A DNA stretch of 36,781 nucleotides from Candidatus Poribacteria bacterium (lineage in GTDB: Bacteria > Poribacteria > WGA-4E > WGA-3G). The notes under the pieces are model-generated. The model searched no databases. It was given only the letters and a program-made list of their open reading frames with translations, and was not told where the DNA came from. Below, one piece after another: positions 25,701-32,202 of the stretch. The stretch spans positions 1 to 36,781 of the forward strand of contig VXZK01000371.1 in NCBI GenBank assembly GCA_009845545.1, in the 5' to 3' direction. The translations under genes and the position numbers were made by a program. Each line of letters begins with the position of its first letter. Position 1 is the stretch's first letter.

Positions 25701-25912
25701 GCAATAGCAGCATCGGTTGCGGTAGGATTGAAGCGTTTTAACGCGGTTTTCAGTCGAGCAGTTAGGACGACTTCGGATTTGGTTTGTCTACCGAGCGGAC
25801 TCTCTTCCGTTTGTTCAAATTCGCTGTAGCAGTTTAGCGTCTCCCATCCGATTTCTTTAAGTAGGTTGATGGCGGGTTGTTCTATGAGTTGGTCTTCGCT
25901 GTATAGATTCAT
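22751..25912 (-). CDS. hsdR: Type I restriction enzyme R subunit
   Basis: Motor and nuclease subunit of a type I restriction-modification complex, 1053 aa, full length. The N-terminal PD-(D/E)XK nuclease has D149 in KRPDIVCF and E163-F-K165 in LMEFKR. The SF2 helicase motor has Walker A HTQGSGKS (about 298-305), the DEAH box in VVITDEAHRSQYD (about 400), AFTGTPL (motif III), and the late RIVFVCAMWITGFDVPSCSTIYLDKP and TIARANRIYGDKN (motif VI). The C-terminal helical domain is intact. Its ATG overlaps the UPF0175 stop (ATGA). It is separated from hsdS and hsdM by six and by ten cargo genes respectively. I see no inactivating change. Confidence 0.96.
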   Translation of the reverse strand: MNLYSEDQLIEQPAINLLKEIGWETLNCYSEFEQTEESPLGRQTKSEVVLTARLKTALKRFNPTATDAAIAKAVEELTQSRAVMSPVEANREIYTLLKDGVKVTLSDPNGESETVEVLQTIDWDTPENNDFFAASQFWITGEMYTKRPDIVCFVNGIPLVLMEFKRIDVHLKAAYDDNLRDYKDTIPHLFWYNAFILLSNGTESKVGSLTADWEHFAEWKRIHSEDETPEVSLETILHALCTPQRLLDVVENFILFMEVQGGLIKILAKNHQYLGVNNTIESLKQIENNHGKLGVFWHTQGSGKSISMLLFAQKVLRKMQGKWTFVVVTDRKELDNQTYKTFASTSGVLTQQEVHAEDIKHLRQLLSEDHRYIFTLIHKFQTQRGERHPMLSERSDIVVITDEAHRSQYDTLALNMRTALPNAAFIAFTGTPLMVGEEKTKSVFGDYVSVYDFNQSIVDRATVPLYYENRVPSLQLINEDFNEDIEQVLEDAELDEAQEAKLEHEFAREYHLITRDERLETIAKDIVKHFMGRGYQGKAMVISIDKATAVKMFDKVQKYWKRFIKQLRSEAATRRGSEKVHLQDRIRYMEETDMAVVVSPGQNEIDELKQKGVDITPHRTRMNAEDLDTKFKDPEDPFRIVFVCAMWITGFDVPSCSTIYLDKPQRNHTLMQTIARANRIYGDKNNGLIVDYIGVFRDLEKALAIYAMGADLEGNQKPIADKSALIEKLREVIAEITEFCRGIGVDLDEAQTDDAFQNIAQINDAMERILINDETKKRYLQLATNATKLYKAILPDPDAHEFTRTCQLIHIIAQKIRNLTPPADISEVMTEVEEVLDLSIAPEGYRIQIPAEGYDTEPIDLSQIDFEQLSERFNTQHKRVEAERLRGAINSKLSAMIRLNRNRMNYQEKFEQMIAEYNAGTIGVADYFEKLFDFVNDLNEEDQRASTEDLSEEELAVFDLLTQREPHLTVPERNEVKDTVKEMLETLKRENLGLDWRKHAQARAQVRLAVGNILDKGLPQPYTPELFNQKSEAVYQHIYDSYYGEGKSIYTRN

Positions 25913-26223
25913 TTGTTCGGATTGGATTTGTGAAGGCGTTTGATGGCGGAAATTCGCGCCTTCGATGCTTCTGCTGAATCAACTTCAACGATTTTCCAGA
26001 TACCTCTTGCTGCCAAAGCCTCTTCAAACTCGAAACGGTGAATCCCTGCTAACTCAGCAGCTCTTCCAAGTGTTACTTCATCTTCTTGATAGAGTAGAAT
26101 CGCGGCATCCAACTGTGATGCCTCTTCAAGGGATTTAGGCAGTTGTTCACGTTCAACTTTGGGCAACTTTTGTATCAGTGGTAATAATTTCTCAAGCGTT
26201 ATTGGTTCGGAAATTTGAATCAT
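25909..26223 (-). CDS. UPF0175 family protein (antitoxin-like)
   Basis: 104 aa. The UPF0175 signature is in the middle: LDAAILLYQEDEVTLGRAAELAGIHRFEFEEALAARGI, a helix-turn-helix-like unit usual in this family of presumed antitoxins or regulators. The N-terminal 35 residues (EPITLEKLLPLIQKLPKVEREQL) are an additional helix. No PIN toxin sits beside it. It is coupled to hsdR by an ATGA overlap and starts 22 bp after the degenerate TOPRIM paralogue. A role in controlling hsdR or the upstream module is possible. Confidence 0.8.
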   Translation of the reverse strand: MIQISEPITLEKLLPLIQKLPKVEREQLPKSLEEASQLDAAILLYQEDEVTLGRAAELAGIHRFEFEEALAARGIWKIVEVDSAEASKARISAIKRLHKSNPNK

Positions 26224-26245
26224 TGTAACCTGCTCGATTCAGAAT

Positions 26246-26809
26246 TTATTTGTGAATATCCGCGGCTTCGGCGCGCTCGCGTCTCACCTCTGCAAGTGCT
26301 TCCTCAAAATCGCGTATTACTTCTTCCTCTGGAATATCCGCAAAAATATTGTGGAAGTATGCTACGGTTCTATCCCATTCTTCCCGAAGCCATTTACGCT
26401 CATTTTCAACTTCGGTCCGGAAACATGAAACGATGTGCTGCCACTCTGTTGGTATAACGTCATCACATTCTTGAATATCCGGCATGAAAAAAATTTTATC
26501 AGAAAAATCGCTATCTTTGACGACTCCTCTGGTTTGCTCAACAAGCGATTTTGATTCCAACGGTTCTGGTTGGTCGGGGTGAGTAACGAAAATAATATAG
26601 TCGTCTTGTTTGAGATAATGCTGAATCGCTTTTTTTACACTCTCTTTTAAAGTCGCACCTTTCCTGTGACACTTACCGAGAGCACTTCTCCCCGTTGTTC
26701 GGATAGCGAGATATGCAAGTTGCCTATATCTGAAAAATTCATTTTCCAAAAACTTGACCACTCTTGCATTTCGGTCAGATTCTAAATTCCAGACTCGGAC
26801 GCTTATCAT
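26246..26809 (-). CDS. Degenerate paralogue of the TOPRIM-like protein with antitoxin-like tail
   Basis: 187 aa. The N-terminal ~115 residues are clearly paralogous to the upstream 240-aa protein (SVRVWNLESD versus SVRIWTLESD; YLKQDDYIIFV versus YLKQEDYVIFV; FSDKIFFMPDIQE versus FAGKVFFAPAIHE). The acidic DND site of the larger protein reads HPD here, and HELEAWLL reads QECDDVIP, so the putative active site is broken although E10 is kept. The C-terminal half differs: WLREEWDRTVAYFHNIF, then DIPEEEVIRDFEEALAEVRRERA, a charged helix reminiscent of small type II antitoxins. It starts 9 bp after its paralogue. I infer a regulatory, inhibitory or heterodimer role. Confidence 0.65.
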   Translation of the reverse strand: MISVRVWNLESDRNARVVKFLENEFFRYRQLAYLAIRTTGRSALGKCHRKGATLKESVKKAIQHYLKQDDYIIFVTHPDQPEPLESKSLVEQTRGVVKDSDFSDKIFFMPDIQECDDVIPTEWQHIVSCFRTEVENERKWLREEWDRTVAYFHNIFADIPEEEVIRDFEEALAEVRRERAEAADIHK

Positions 26810-26818
26810 AATTACCCT

Positions 26819-27541
26819 TCACTCGAATTGGGCTAACACATTTCCTAACTCGCGAAGGGAATTGTTGCGACGCAATGTTTCCCTGTCAATGACTACATGA
26901 TCAGCGACATCAGGAGATATCCTTTCATGATATCGTTTATCACGGATATTCCTTTGTGGCATATTTGGATTGAGTTCAAGCAAAACTCGTTCAGAAAACT
27001 CTTCCAAGTACTCTTTGGGACCGTCGCCACCCGGTACCGTTTCGACGATTTTTTCCGTATCGCCTTTCTGATAATTCTTGACCAATGCTGCAAAAGATTT
27101 GTTTGCTAATACCTTATCACGACAATTGTCCTTGTACAGCGACCGTTTACTGGCAAAATAGCAGGCAATCCCAAGACAATCAATTAACAACCACGCTTCA
27201 AGTTCATGAATAGCCGGAGCAAAAAATACTTTGCCCGCAAAATTGTGATTATTAACGATTCGCTGAATCTGGTTGACAAGCGAATTTGATTGTTGATCTC
27301 GTTGATGTCGCGACATGGGGCCATCATTGTCAATGACGAAAATGACATAATCTTCTTGCTTGAGATAAGTCTGAGTCGCTATCGCTAATCCTTTATCTCC
27401 ACCTTTAGGAACATCTTTTTTACTAGCAGTGCGGACAGATATATTTTCAAGATGTAAATGTTCCGCTAATTTATTTGCCAAACATTTCACAACTTTGTCA
27501 TCATTATCGGATTCCAAAGTCCAAATTCTTACGCTTGCCAT
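26819..27541 (-). CDS. TOPRIM-like (DUF4276-type) putative nuclease partner of the AAA ATPase
   Basis: 240 aa. It has a TOPRIM-like arrangement: an N-terminal strand ending in Glu (VRIWTLESD, E10), then YVIFVIDNDGP with D71-x-D73, and later FFAPAIHELEAWLL with acidic E113/E115. This pattern occurs in DUF4276 and other OLD/TOPRIM relatives, which are effector nucleases next to ATPases in defence systems. The C-terminal 80 residues are charged and helical. Its ATG lies inside the ATPase gene's last codons (13-bp overlap), so the two are surely co-expressed. The exact family needs a profile search. Confidence 0.65.
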   Translation of the reverse strand: MASVRIWTLESDNDDKVVKCLANKLAEHLHLENISVRTASKKDVPKGGDKGLAIATQTYLKQEDYVIFVIDNDGPMSRHQRDQQSNSLVNQIQRIVNNHNFAGKVFFAPAIHELEAWLLIDCLGIACYFASKRSLYKDNCRDKVLANKSFAALVKNYQKGDTEKIVETVPGGDGPKEYLEEFSERVLLELNPNMPQRNIRDKRYHERISPDVADHVVIDRETLRRNNSLRELGNVLAQFE

Positions 27542-28734
27542 TCAGATTTCTCCATCAAGTCTTGCAGAAGTTCACTATAGAAAATGGCACTACCGACCCC
27601 AAAATCTATGATCCAACTGTCTAAAGCCTTACGCTCATGCCGAATCTCTTCAATATTAATGACTTCTGTGCCAAGTCCGGTCGGGTTATGTAAGAGTAAA
27701 ACACCAAGCCAATCAGATAAACTTTCAGAACTGAAGGTGTCAAGGAGCTGCGAACTATGGGTTGTGATAATGACTTGTGTTCGTTCCGCAATTCGCTCAA
27801 GCACATAGGCAATTTCCTTTAATACACCGGGATGCAGGTTCCGCTCTGGTTCCTCAATCGCAATAAGAGGCGGTAATTCATACTGATTGAGCAAGATGTA
27901 ATAAGCGATAAGACGCAATGTCCCATCAGATGCTCTTTCCACAGGTATAGGATTTTTATACCTCTCTAAAAGACAGAGTCTGTTAACTCCATTAATAGTG
28001 CGATAGCCTATATTTATATTGGTAGAAGCTGCAAGCGAATTACTAACATTATCAAATAATTCCGGCGCGCTTTTGTGCCAGAACGAGAGTAACTTTGAAT
28101 ATGTCAAACCGTCCTCACTAAGGCTTGGAGATCCGTGAAACCACTGGCGTCCTGCAAAGTCTGGATCTGCACCAAACGGCAACGATTGGAAATACTCCCC
28201 CATGACTTCTGGTTGAAAGTCATAAAAATTCCATTCTTTAATATACTCTGTAAAAGCACTAGTAGCGGAATTGTTCCCATATTTAATAGCATAGCCTAAA
28301 GTGATTTTATCAGGCCTGCATGTGTACATAGTCTGATTTTTACCACTTTCATCGTTAATCTCGCCATGCCCTTCCTGAAGAGATATAATTTTGACATTTT
28401 TAACGAACAACTTTTCCGAAAAGAAACGACGTTCAGTCTCTGATCTAAGTTTCAAATCATACAAAACTGGATTATTTTCTATTTCGGAGTGCAATTGGAA
28501 AGTGACAGGATTTGGTTGACCTGCCCATAAGCAATTTTGAATCACTTTGACTGTAGGCGGTTCTTCAACAATGATCGTTTGTTTCAAAAGACGTAAAGCA
28601 CTCAAAATATTTGACTTCCCACTGGCATTGGGTCCGACGAGCACTGTCAAAGGCTTAAGCGGAAGCGTAACATTCCGCAAACTGAGAAAATTTTTGATAT
28701 GAACTTTTTTTAAAAACGCTTTCTGTTCGGACAT
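27529..28734 (-). CDS. AAA family ATPase (SMC/OLD-like AAA_21 type)
   Basis: 401 aa from the ATG at 28734, chosen over the GTG at 28743 because AAAGGTG is well spaced. The N-terminal KKVHIKNFLSLRNVTLPLKPLTVLVGPNASGKSN has the Walker A loop typical of RecF/OLD/SMC-like ATPases. The C-terminal half has PPLIAIEEPERNLHP (Walker B with adjacent Glu) and TQVIITTHSSQLLDTF (switch His). The middle is variable and probably senses the trigger. Such ATPases pair with TOPRIM nucleases in OLD, Gabija and PARIS-type immunity. Here the TOPRIM-like gene overlaps its 3' end, supporting a two-component defence module. Confidence 0.88.
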   Translation of the reverse strand: MSEQKAFLKKVHIKNFLSLRNVTLPLKPLTVLVGPNASGKSNILSALRLLKQTIIVEEPPTVKVIQNCLWAGQPNPVTFQLHSEIENNPVLYDLKLRSETERRFFSEKLFVKNVKIISLQEGHGEINDESGKNQTMYTCRPDKITLGYAIKYGNNSATSAFTEYIKEWNFYDFQPEVMGEYFQSLPFGADPDFAGRQWFHGSPSLSEDGLTYSKLLSFWHKSAPELFDNVSNSLAASTNINIGYRTINGVNRLCLLERYKNPIPVERASDGTLRLIAYYILLNQYELPPLIAIEEPERNLHPGVLKEIAYVLERIAERTQVIITTHSSQLLDTFSSESLSDWLGVLLLHNPTGLGTEVINIEEIRHERKALDSWIIDFGVGSAIFYSELLQDLMEKSEWQA

Positions 28735-28774
28735 GGGTTTCACCTTTATATCAGGATTAAACTTTGGGCACAGC

Positions 28775-29731
28775 TTAGTTTTTGAGATTCAAAAGTGCCT
28801 GCGTGAACTCATCAATGTTTGATGCGCGTGCGGCGACACGGTGTAACTGATCCAGACGTTGTAGATCGTCAATGGCACCAAGAAAAGGCTTTAGTTTCTC
28901 TGCGACATCGGTCTGAAATCGGACATCCAACACTGCGAGTATCGCCTCAACGGCATACTGTTTTTTGCCTTGTTCGATGCCTTGTTCGATGCCTTGTTCG
29001 ATGCCTTGTTCGATGCCTTGTTCGATGCCTTTCTCAGTAAAGTATTGGATTATAGAAGATTCTTGCATGGTACCCTCCGATATTGCCTCGCGGATGGTTT
29101 GAGAATCGTAAACCAATCCCCCGAGAATCGCTAAGTCCGCGAGTGCTTCTCTCTTTTGCGATTCGTCTTCTGTACTTGTGTCAATTGTACGCGCACAATG
29201 CGCTATCCATTCCGGTGTCTCCAGAGAATCAGGTGGTTTCATCAAGGCGGCAAACGGGAACAGTCCAGCGCGGTTCGCTTCCAGAAAGGTTTGCCCATCC
29301 ATTTCAGTGAGTCTTAGCACACGGTATTGGATGCCGATATTATACCCCGGTACCTCTTGGACGTAAAGTCCGGGGTCGGTACGTCCAGCGTTTGGATGCA
29401 AGTAAACAACATGAGAATAGATTGGGAGTCTGTAAAACCCTATAGCACTACCGATGTAACCTGCCATTCGGAAGGGCATCGGTGCGTCCCGACTGTCGTG
29501 GGTCTGAAACTCACAATGTACAATGGCTTGCTCGCTCCCGGTGGCAATGCGTATAAAACTATCAGCCAAGTGCGTCTTCATTGAGAGTTGCTCGGTTTCG
29601 ATAACTTCAAACTCGTCTGCTTCTATACCGAGGAGCGTCGTGACGAACCCTTTGGGATCTCTACGGATTCCACGTTTTGTGACGTTATCAAACTGTTTGG
29701 GCAGGACGAGTTTTTGGTCAGGAGCGTTCAC
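28775..29731 (-). CDS. Rpn-like PD-(D/E)XK nuclease family protein with (GIEQ)n tract
   Basis: 318 aa, GTG start preceded by AGGATCCCAAA. The N-terminal 150 residues carry a PD-(D/E)XK core of the Rpn/transposase-like type: ADSFIRIATGSEQAIVHCEFQTH, with D57 and E74-x-Q76 (the family's E-x-Q variant). Residues about 233-255 are a tandem GIEQ tract encoded by five near-perfect 12-bp units, which can expand or contract in frame. The tail (AILAVLDVRFQTDVAEKLKPFLGAIDDLQRLDQLHRVAA) is the helical domain usual after the tract. It lies between the DUF5615/hsdS-tail region and the ATPase module. Confidence 0.8.
   Translation of the reverse strand: MNAPDQKLVLPKQFDNVTKRGIRRDPKGFVTTLLGIEADEFEVIETEQLSMKTHLADSFIRIATGSEQAIVHCEFQTHDSRDAPMPFRMAGYIGSAIGFYRLPIYSHVVYLHPNAGRTDPGLYVQEVPGYNIGIQYRVLRLTEMDGQTFLEANRAGLFPFAALMKPPDSLETPEWIAHCARTIDTSTEDESQKREALADLAILGGLVYDSQTIREAISEGTMQESSIIQYFTEKGIEQGIEQGIEQGIEQGIEQGKKQYAVEAILAVLDVRFQTDVAEKLKPFLGAIDDLQRLDQLHRVAARASNIDEFTQALLNLKN
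28969..29028. repeat. 12-bp tandem repeat (CTTGTTCGATGC x5) within the PD-(D/E)XK gene
   Basis: Five contiguous identical 12-bp units encode the GIEQ repeats on the minus strand. The unit length is a multiple of 3, so slippage changes linker length without breaking the frame. Confidence 0.9.
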
Positions 29732-29824
29732 TTTGGGATCCTGTGTTCGTAATGAGTTTAGATTCGCTGTTAAAGCTTTCTCCCAATTGCCTTGTTGTAA
29801 TTATACACCGTAGTGTTGTATCTG

Positions 29825-29908
29825 TCAATTGCTTTTAGGGGCAGTATCAATATCAAGTTCGGATACGTCGATCTCACCGGAGATGAACTTGGCGGGGGAA
29901 GAATCGCT
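29825..29908 (-). pseudogene. hsdS 3'-end remnant (tail duplicated beyond the DUF433-DUF5615 cassette)
   Basis: The minus strand reads PAKFISGEIDVSELDIDTAPKSN to TGA at 29825. This is the normal kind of HsdS C-terminus. It is a near copy of the LPKLISGEIDVSEIDIDT segment in the intact hsdS about 670 bp upstream. At DNA level 29844-29890 matches 30515-30561 at 41 of 47 positions. It begins within a few bases of the DUF5615 stop. The rest of the gap 29732-29906 holds nothing I recognise. Confidence 0.75.
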
Positions 29909-30275
29909 AACTTGGCATAGGTCTCTGTTGGATGTCGTTTTCATTATGAACGACGAAAAAGTTTTCTGTCCAGTCTGATCGACTTTCCACTACATTTGCC
30001 ATAATTTGTGCTACCTCCGATGGTGAACGGTTATCACGTCGGACGCGGAATAGGATAACTCCGAAGGGAGCTTTCTGTTTGTGTCGGAAAATTAGACGCC
30101 CGAAATGTCCTTTGTCGGATGTGAGAAGCACCCTACCTTCAGAAGTAGCACGAGAAAGCACCATTTGGTCATCAATCCCAGGCGTTTCTTCCTCTATCCA
30201 TACGAGATCATGTCCACGAGAACGAAGCATTTCTACTTCTATTCTGTTGAAATTTTCATCTGCTAACAGACGCAC
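29907..30275 (-). CDS. DUF5615 (PIN-like, Mut7-C type) putative toxin
   Basis: 122 aa, GTG start 5 bp after AAGGTGACAC. The PIN-like fold is visible: LLADENFNRIEVEMLRSRGHDLVWI, then ATSEGRVLLTSDKGHFGRLIF, with the DEN and SDKGHFG acidic motifs that would bind metal. FGVILFRVRRDNRSPSEVAQIM is the family's next element. DUF5615 genes are usually paired with an upstream DUF433 gene as a toxin-antitoxin-like module. Here the DUF433 is the C-terminal domain of HsdS and overlaps this gene by 20 bp. The natural target is not established. Confidence 0.88.
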   Translation of the reverse strand: MRLLADENFNRIEVEMLRSRGHDLVWIEEETPGIDDQMVLSRATSEGRVLLTSDKGHFGRLIFRHKQKAPFGVILFRVRRDNRSPSEVAQIMANVVESRSDWTENFFVVHNENDIQQRPMPS

Positions 30276-31677
30276 GTGTCACCTTTTCTTGATACGCGTG
30301 ACACGCCTCAATGTCTTCATGTACAACGCTGGGATAATTTTCAACAATATCGTCCTCACTCCACCCTTGTTTCAGTAAGTCAAGGATAAACGCAACAGCC
30401 AAACGCGTCCCTTTGATAACAGGCTTTCCACCGAGGATTTTTCTATCAGAATGCAAACGCGCTGTTAGCGGGTATGGAATGTATGTCCCGCCTTTTGTGG
30501 GCTGCATTCCATTTGTATCAATATCAATTTCGGATACGTCAATCTCGCCTGAGATGAGTTTTGGGAGAAGGAGGTCACGGGTTTGGCGGAGATTGGCGTT
30601 CTGAAAGATTAAGTTATGAATTTTATCAATGACTTCGCAAGTAAAAGTATTGAAGCGTTGGGTGATTTGATCAGGTGGAACTATAACTGGATACTTAACA
30701 AGCACTTTCCAATCGGCTCTTGGCATCTTTGAGCCTTGTGAAGTCGTTGTTGCATACTTGATAAAGTGCTCACTCGAAACGTAGGAAAGGGTTATCGCAA
30801 AGTATTCGTTTATTTTAGGATGTATTACAATCGTGTCTGATGAACAAATTCCATTTAGAGGCGCAACACCTACTTTATGAAAATATGGACGGATCTTACC
30901 GAATAGAATTTCACCTTTTTTAAATCTCAATTTTGCACTGTTAATTGAGGCAACGGAGTCCCAATTTGAAAGGGCAATTGATTTTCGGGGTAGATGTTCT
31001 AAACCGAAATAGGGAGTTTCCTGCTTAACATCTCTCGGCTTCACGTTTCGTCTAATGGATTCTGCCAAGTCCCCGAGTTCACCTACTTTCCATCCTTGTG
31101 GTATGGGTCCTAATGGAGATTCTACCATCGGGACGTTTTCATGTCCGGGGAATCGGAAGTGGACGAACCATTCTTGGTAGAGGGTTTGTGCCATGTCCTC
31201 AAGGATTTTGATGCGGCGGGTGTTGTTTTCGATGAGGTCGTCGTAGGCAGAGAGGATAGCGGCGATTTTGCTTTGGATAGGCATCGGTGGACAAAGGATT
31301 TTGGATGTTTTCAAGTACTTAAAATGCCTTTGGTAACCGAAGTGTTCCAAGGACAAATCTCGTAATGCATAGTAGAGGTAGCGAATGTCAAAATCTTCTG
31401 TAGGACGTATTAGCTGCGTACCGTCTGCCCCGACTGCAAAGGGAAAATCCACGTATTTTAAAGTACATGTGTGGTCACCAAATACAATGACAGGAAGTTT
31501 GCCATCATAAGAGCGTTCTGCATCGTCTATATAACCAGCAATAAAGTCTTGACCTTGGTCAACCACCGGAATAGAACCACTGGATAAATACTCAGACTTT
31601 TTTATTTTGTGCTTTTTCCTGAGAGTTTTAATGTAGTCCCCAATTAGAACTTCGCTGTTTTGTATAGAATTATTCAT
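30256..31677 (-). CDS. hsdS: Type I restriction S subunit fused to a DUF433 antitoxin-like domain
   Basis: 473 aa from the ATG at 31677, which overlaps the preceding gene by 8 bp. Residues 1 to about 400 are HsdS: two target-recognition domains, each followed by a conserved helix (IQSKIAAILSAYDDLIENNTRRIKILEDMAQTLY; then QRFNTFTCEVIDKIHNLIFQNANLRQTRDLLLPKLISGEIDVS). Where HsdS normally stops, the frame continues through TNGMQPTKGGTYIPY. It then enters DUF433: SDRKILGGKPVIKGTRLAV, ILDLLKQGWSEDDIVENYPSVVHEDIEACHAYQEK. DUF433 is the usual partner of DUF5615, encoded next. The specificity subunit is therefore translationally joined to an antitoxin-like domain, which appears unusual. Confidence 0.9.
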   Translation of the reverse strand: MNNSIQNSEVLIGDYIKTLRKKHKIKKSEYLSSGSIPVVDQGQDFIAGYIDDAERSYDGKLPVIVFGDHTCTLKYVDFPFAVGADGTQLIRPTEDFDIRYLYYALRDLSLEHFGYQRHFKYLKTSKILCPPMPIQSKIAAILSAYDDLIENNTRRIKILEDMAQTLYQEWFVHFRFPGHENVPMVESPLGPIPQGWKVGELGDLAESIRRNVKPRDVKQETPYFGLEHLPRKSIALSNWDSVASINSAKLRFKKGEILFGKIRPYFHKVGVAPLNGICSSDTIVIHPKINEYFAITLSYVSSEHFIKYATTTSQGSKMPRADWKVLVKYPVIVPPDQITQRFNTFTCEVIDKIHNLIFQNANLRQTRDLLLPKLISGEIDVSEIDIDTNGMQPTKGGTYIPYPLTARLHSDRKILGGKPVIKGTRLAVAFILDLLKQGWSEDDIVENYPSVVHEDIEACHAYQEKVTRASVSR

Positions 31678-31858
31678 TATCAACCTTAGAATCATCAGAT
31701 TGCGTCTGATCTGTCTCAGATTTTAGGTCTACCTGAATTTCCCCTTCTTGGGTTTCGTCCCAATAATCGGTGAGGTCATGTGTGTCCCAAAATTCGCCGA
31801 TTTCTTCTGGTGTTGCATCGGGAGGGGGCATTGGGTCTCGTTTTTTATCTTCAGGCAT
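31670..31858 (-). CDS. CopG-type antitoxin-like small protein, possibly truncated, no partner toxin
   Basis: 62 aa. The segment ATPEEIGEFWDTHDLTDYWDE is the hallmark of the CopG/BrnA-like antitoxin family (FWDTHDxTDYWDE). In complete members a ribbon-helix-helix C-terminal part follows. Here the protein ends in an acidic tail (KSETDQTQSDDSKVDNE) without one, and no BrnT-like toxin is adjacent. Its stop overlaps the hsdS start (ATGAATAA). It may be a decayed antitoxin kept as a leader for hsdS translation. Confidence 0.7.
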   Translation of the reverse strand: MPEDKKRDPMPPPDATPEEIGEFWDTHDLTDYWDETQEGEIQVDLKSETDQTQSDDSKVDNE

Positions 31859-31872
31859 ATATCCTTCGCTCC

Positions 31873-32202
31873 TTAAGTTGAAACAACTTGCAGGTGCCCG
31901 ACTTTCTCATCTGAAGGTGTAATACGAATTTCAATATTACGGTTCAACCGCTTTAAGAGTAAAAGCAGCTGTGGCACGGTAAAAAGATGAAAATCTCCCG
32001 CTTGTATTCGAGATACATCATCTGCATCAATTCCAAAATGTGTCTTCGCTTTCGTAGGAGTCAGTTTTAGTTCCTCAAAAAGACTATAAACATGATAGGC
32101 AAGGTACGACCGTAACTGTTCACCTTCAGCCTCCTCTTCAGAAAAGCCCATATCTAAAAACACATTCCCAGAACTCTCCTCAATTTTGATCTCTTCACTC
32201 AT
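31873..32202 (-). CDS. XRE-type HTH antitoxin (HigA-like)
   Basis: 109 aa. Residues about 35-90 form an XRE-like helix-turn-helix: LFEELKLTPTKAKTHFGIDADDVSRIQAGDFHLFTVPQLLLLLKRLNRNIEIRI, typical of HTH antitoxins of RelE/HigB toxins. The N-terminus ESSGNVFLDMGFSEEEAE is also seen in that group. It starts inside the end of the toxin gene (8-bp overlap), giving the toxin-first order of higBA. It probably represses the pair and perhaps downstream hsdS. Confidence 0.87.
   Translation of the reverse strand: MSEEIKIEESSGNVFLDMGFSEEEAEGEQLRSYLAYHVYSLFEELKLTPTKAKTHFGIDADDVSRIQAGDFHLFTVPQLLLLLKRLNRNIEIRITPSDEKVGHLQVVST

Noticed and set aside
28969-29028. Possible CRISPR or minisatellite locus
   Set aside because: Units are contiguous 12-mers with no spacers and encode an in-frame GIEQ tract inside a gene.
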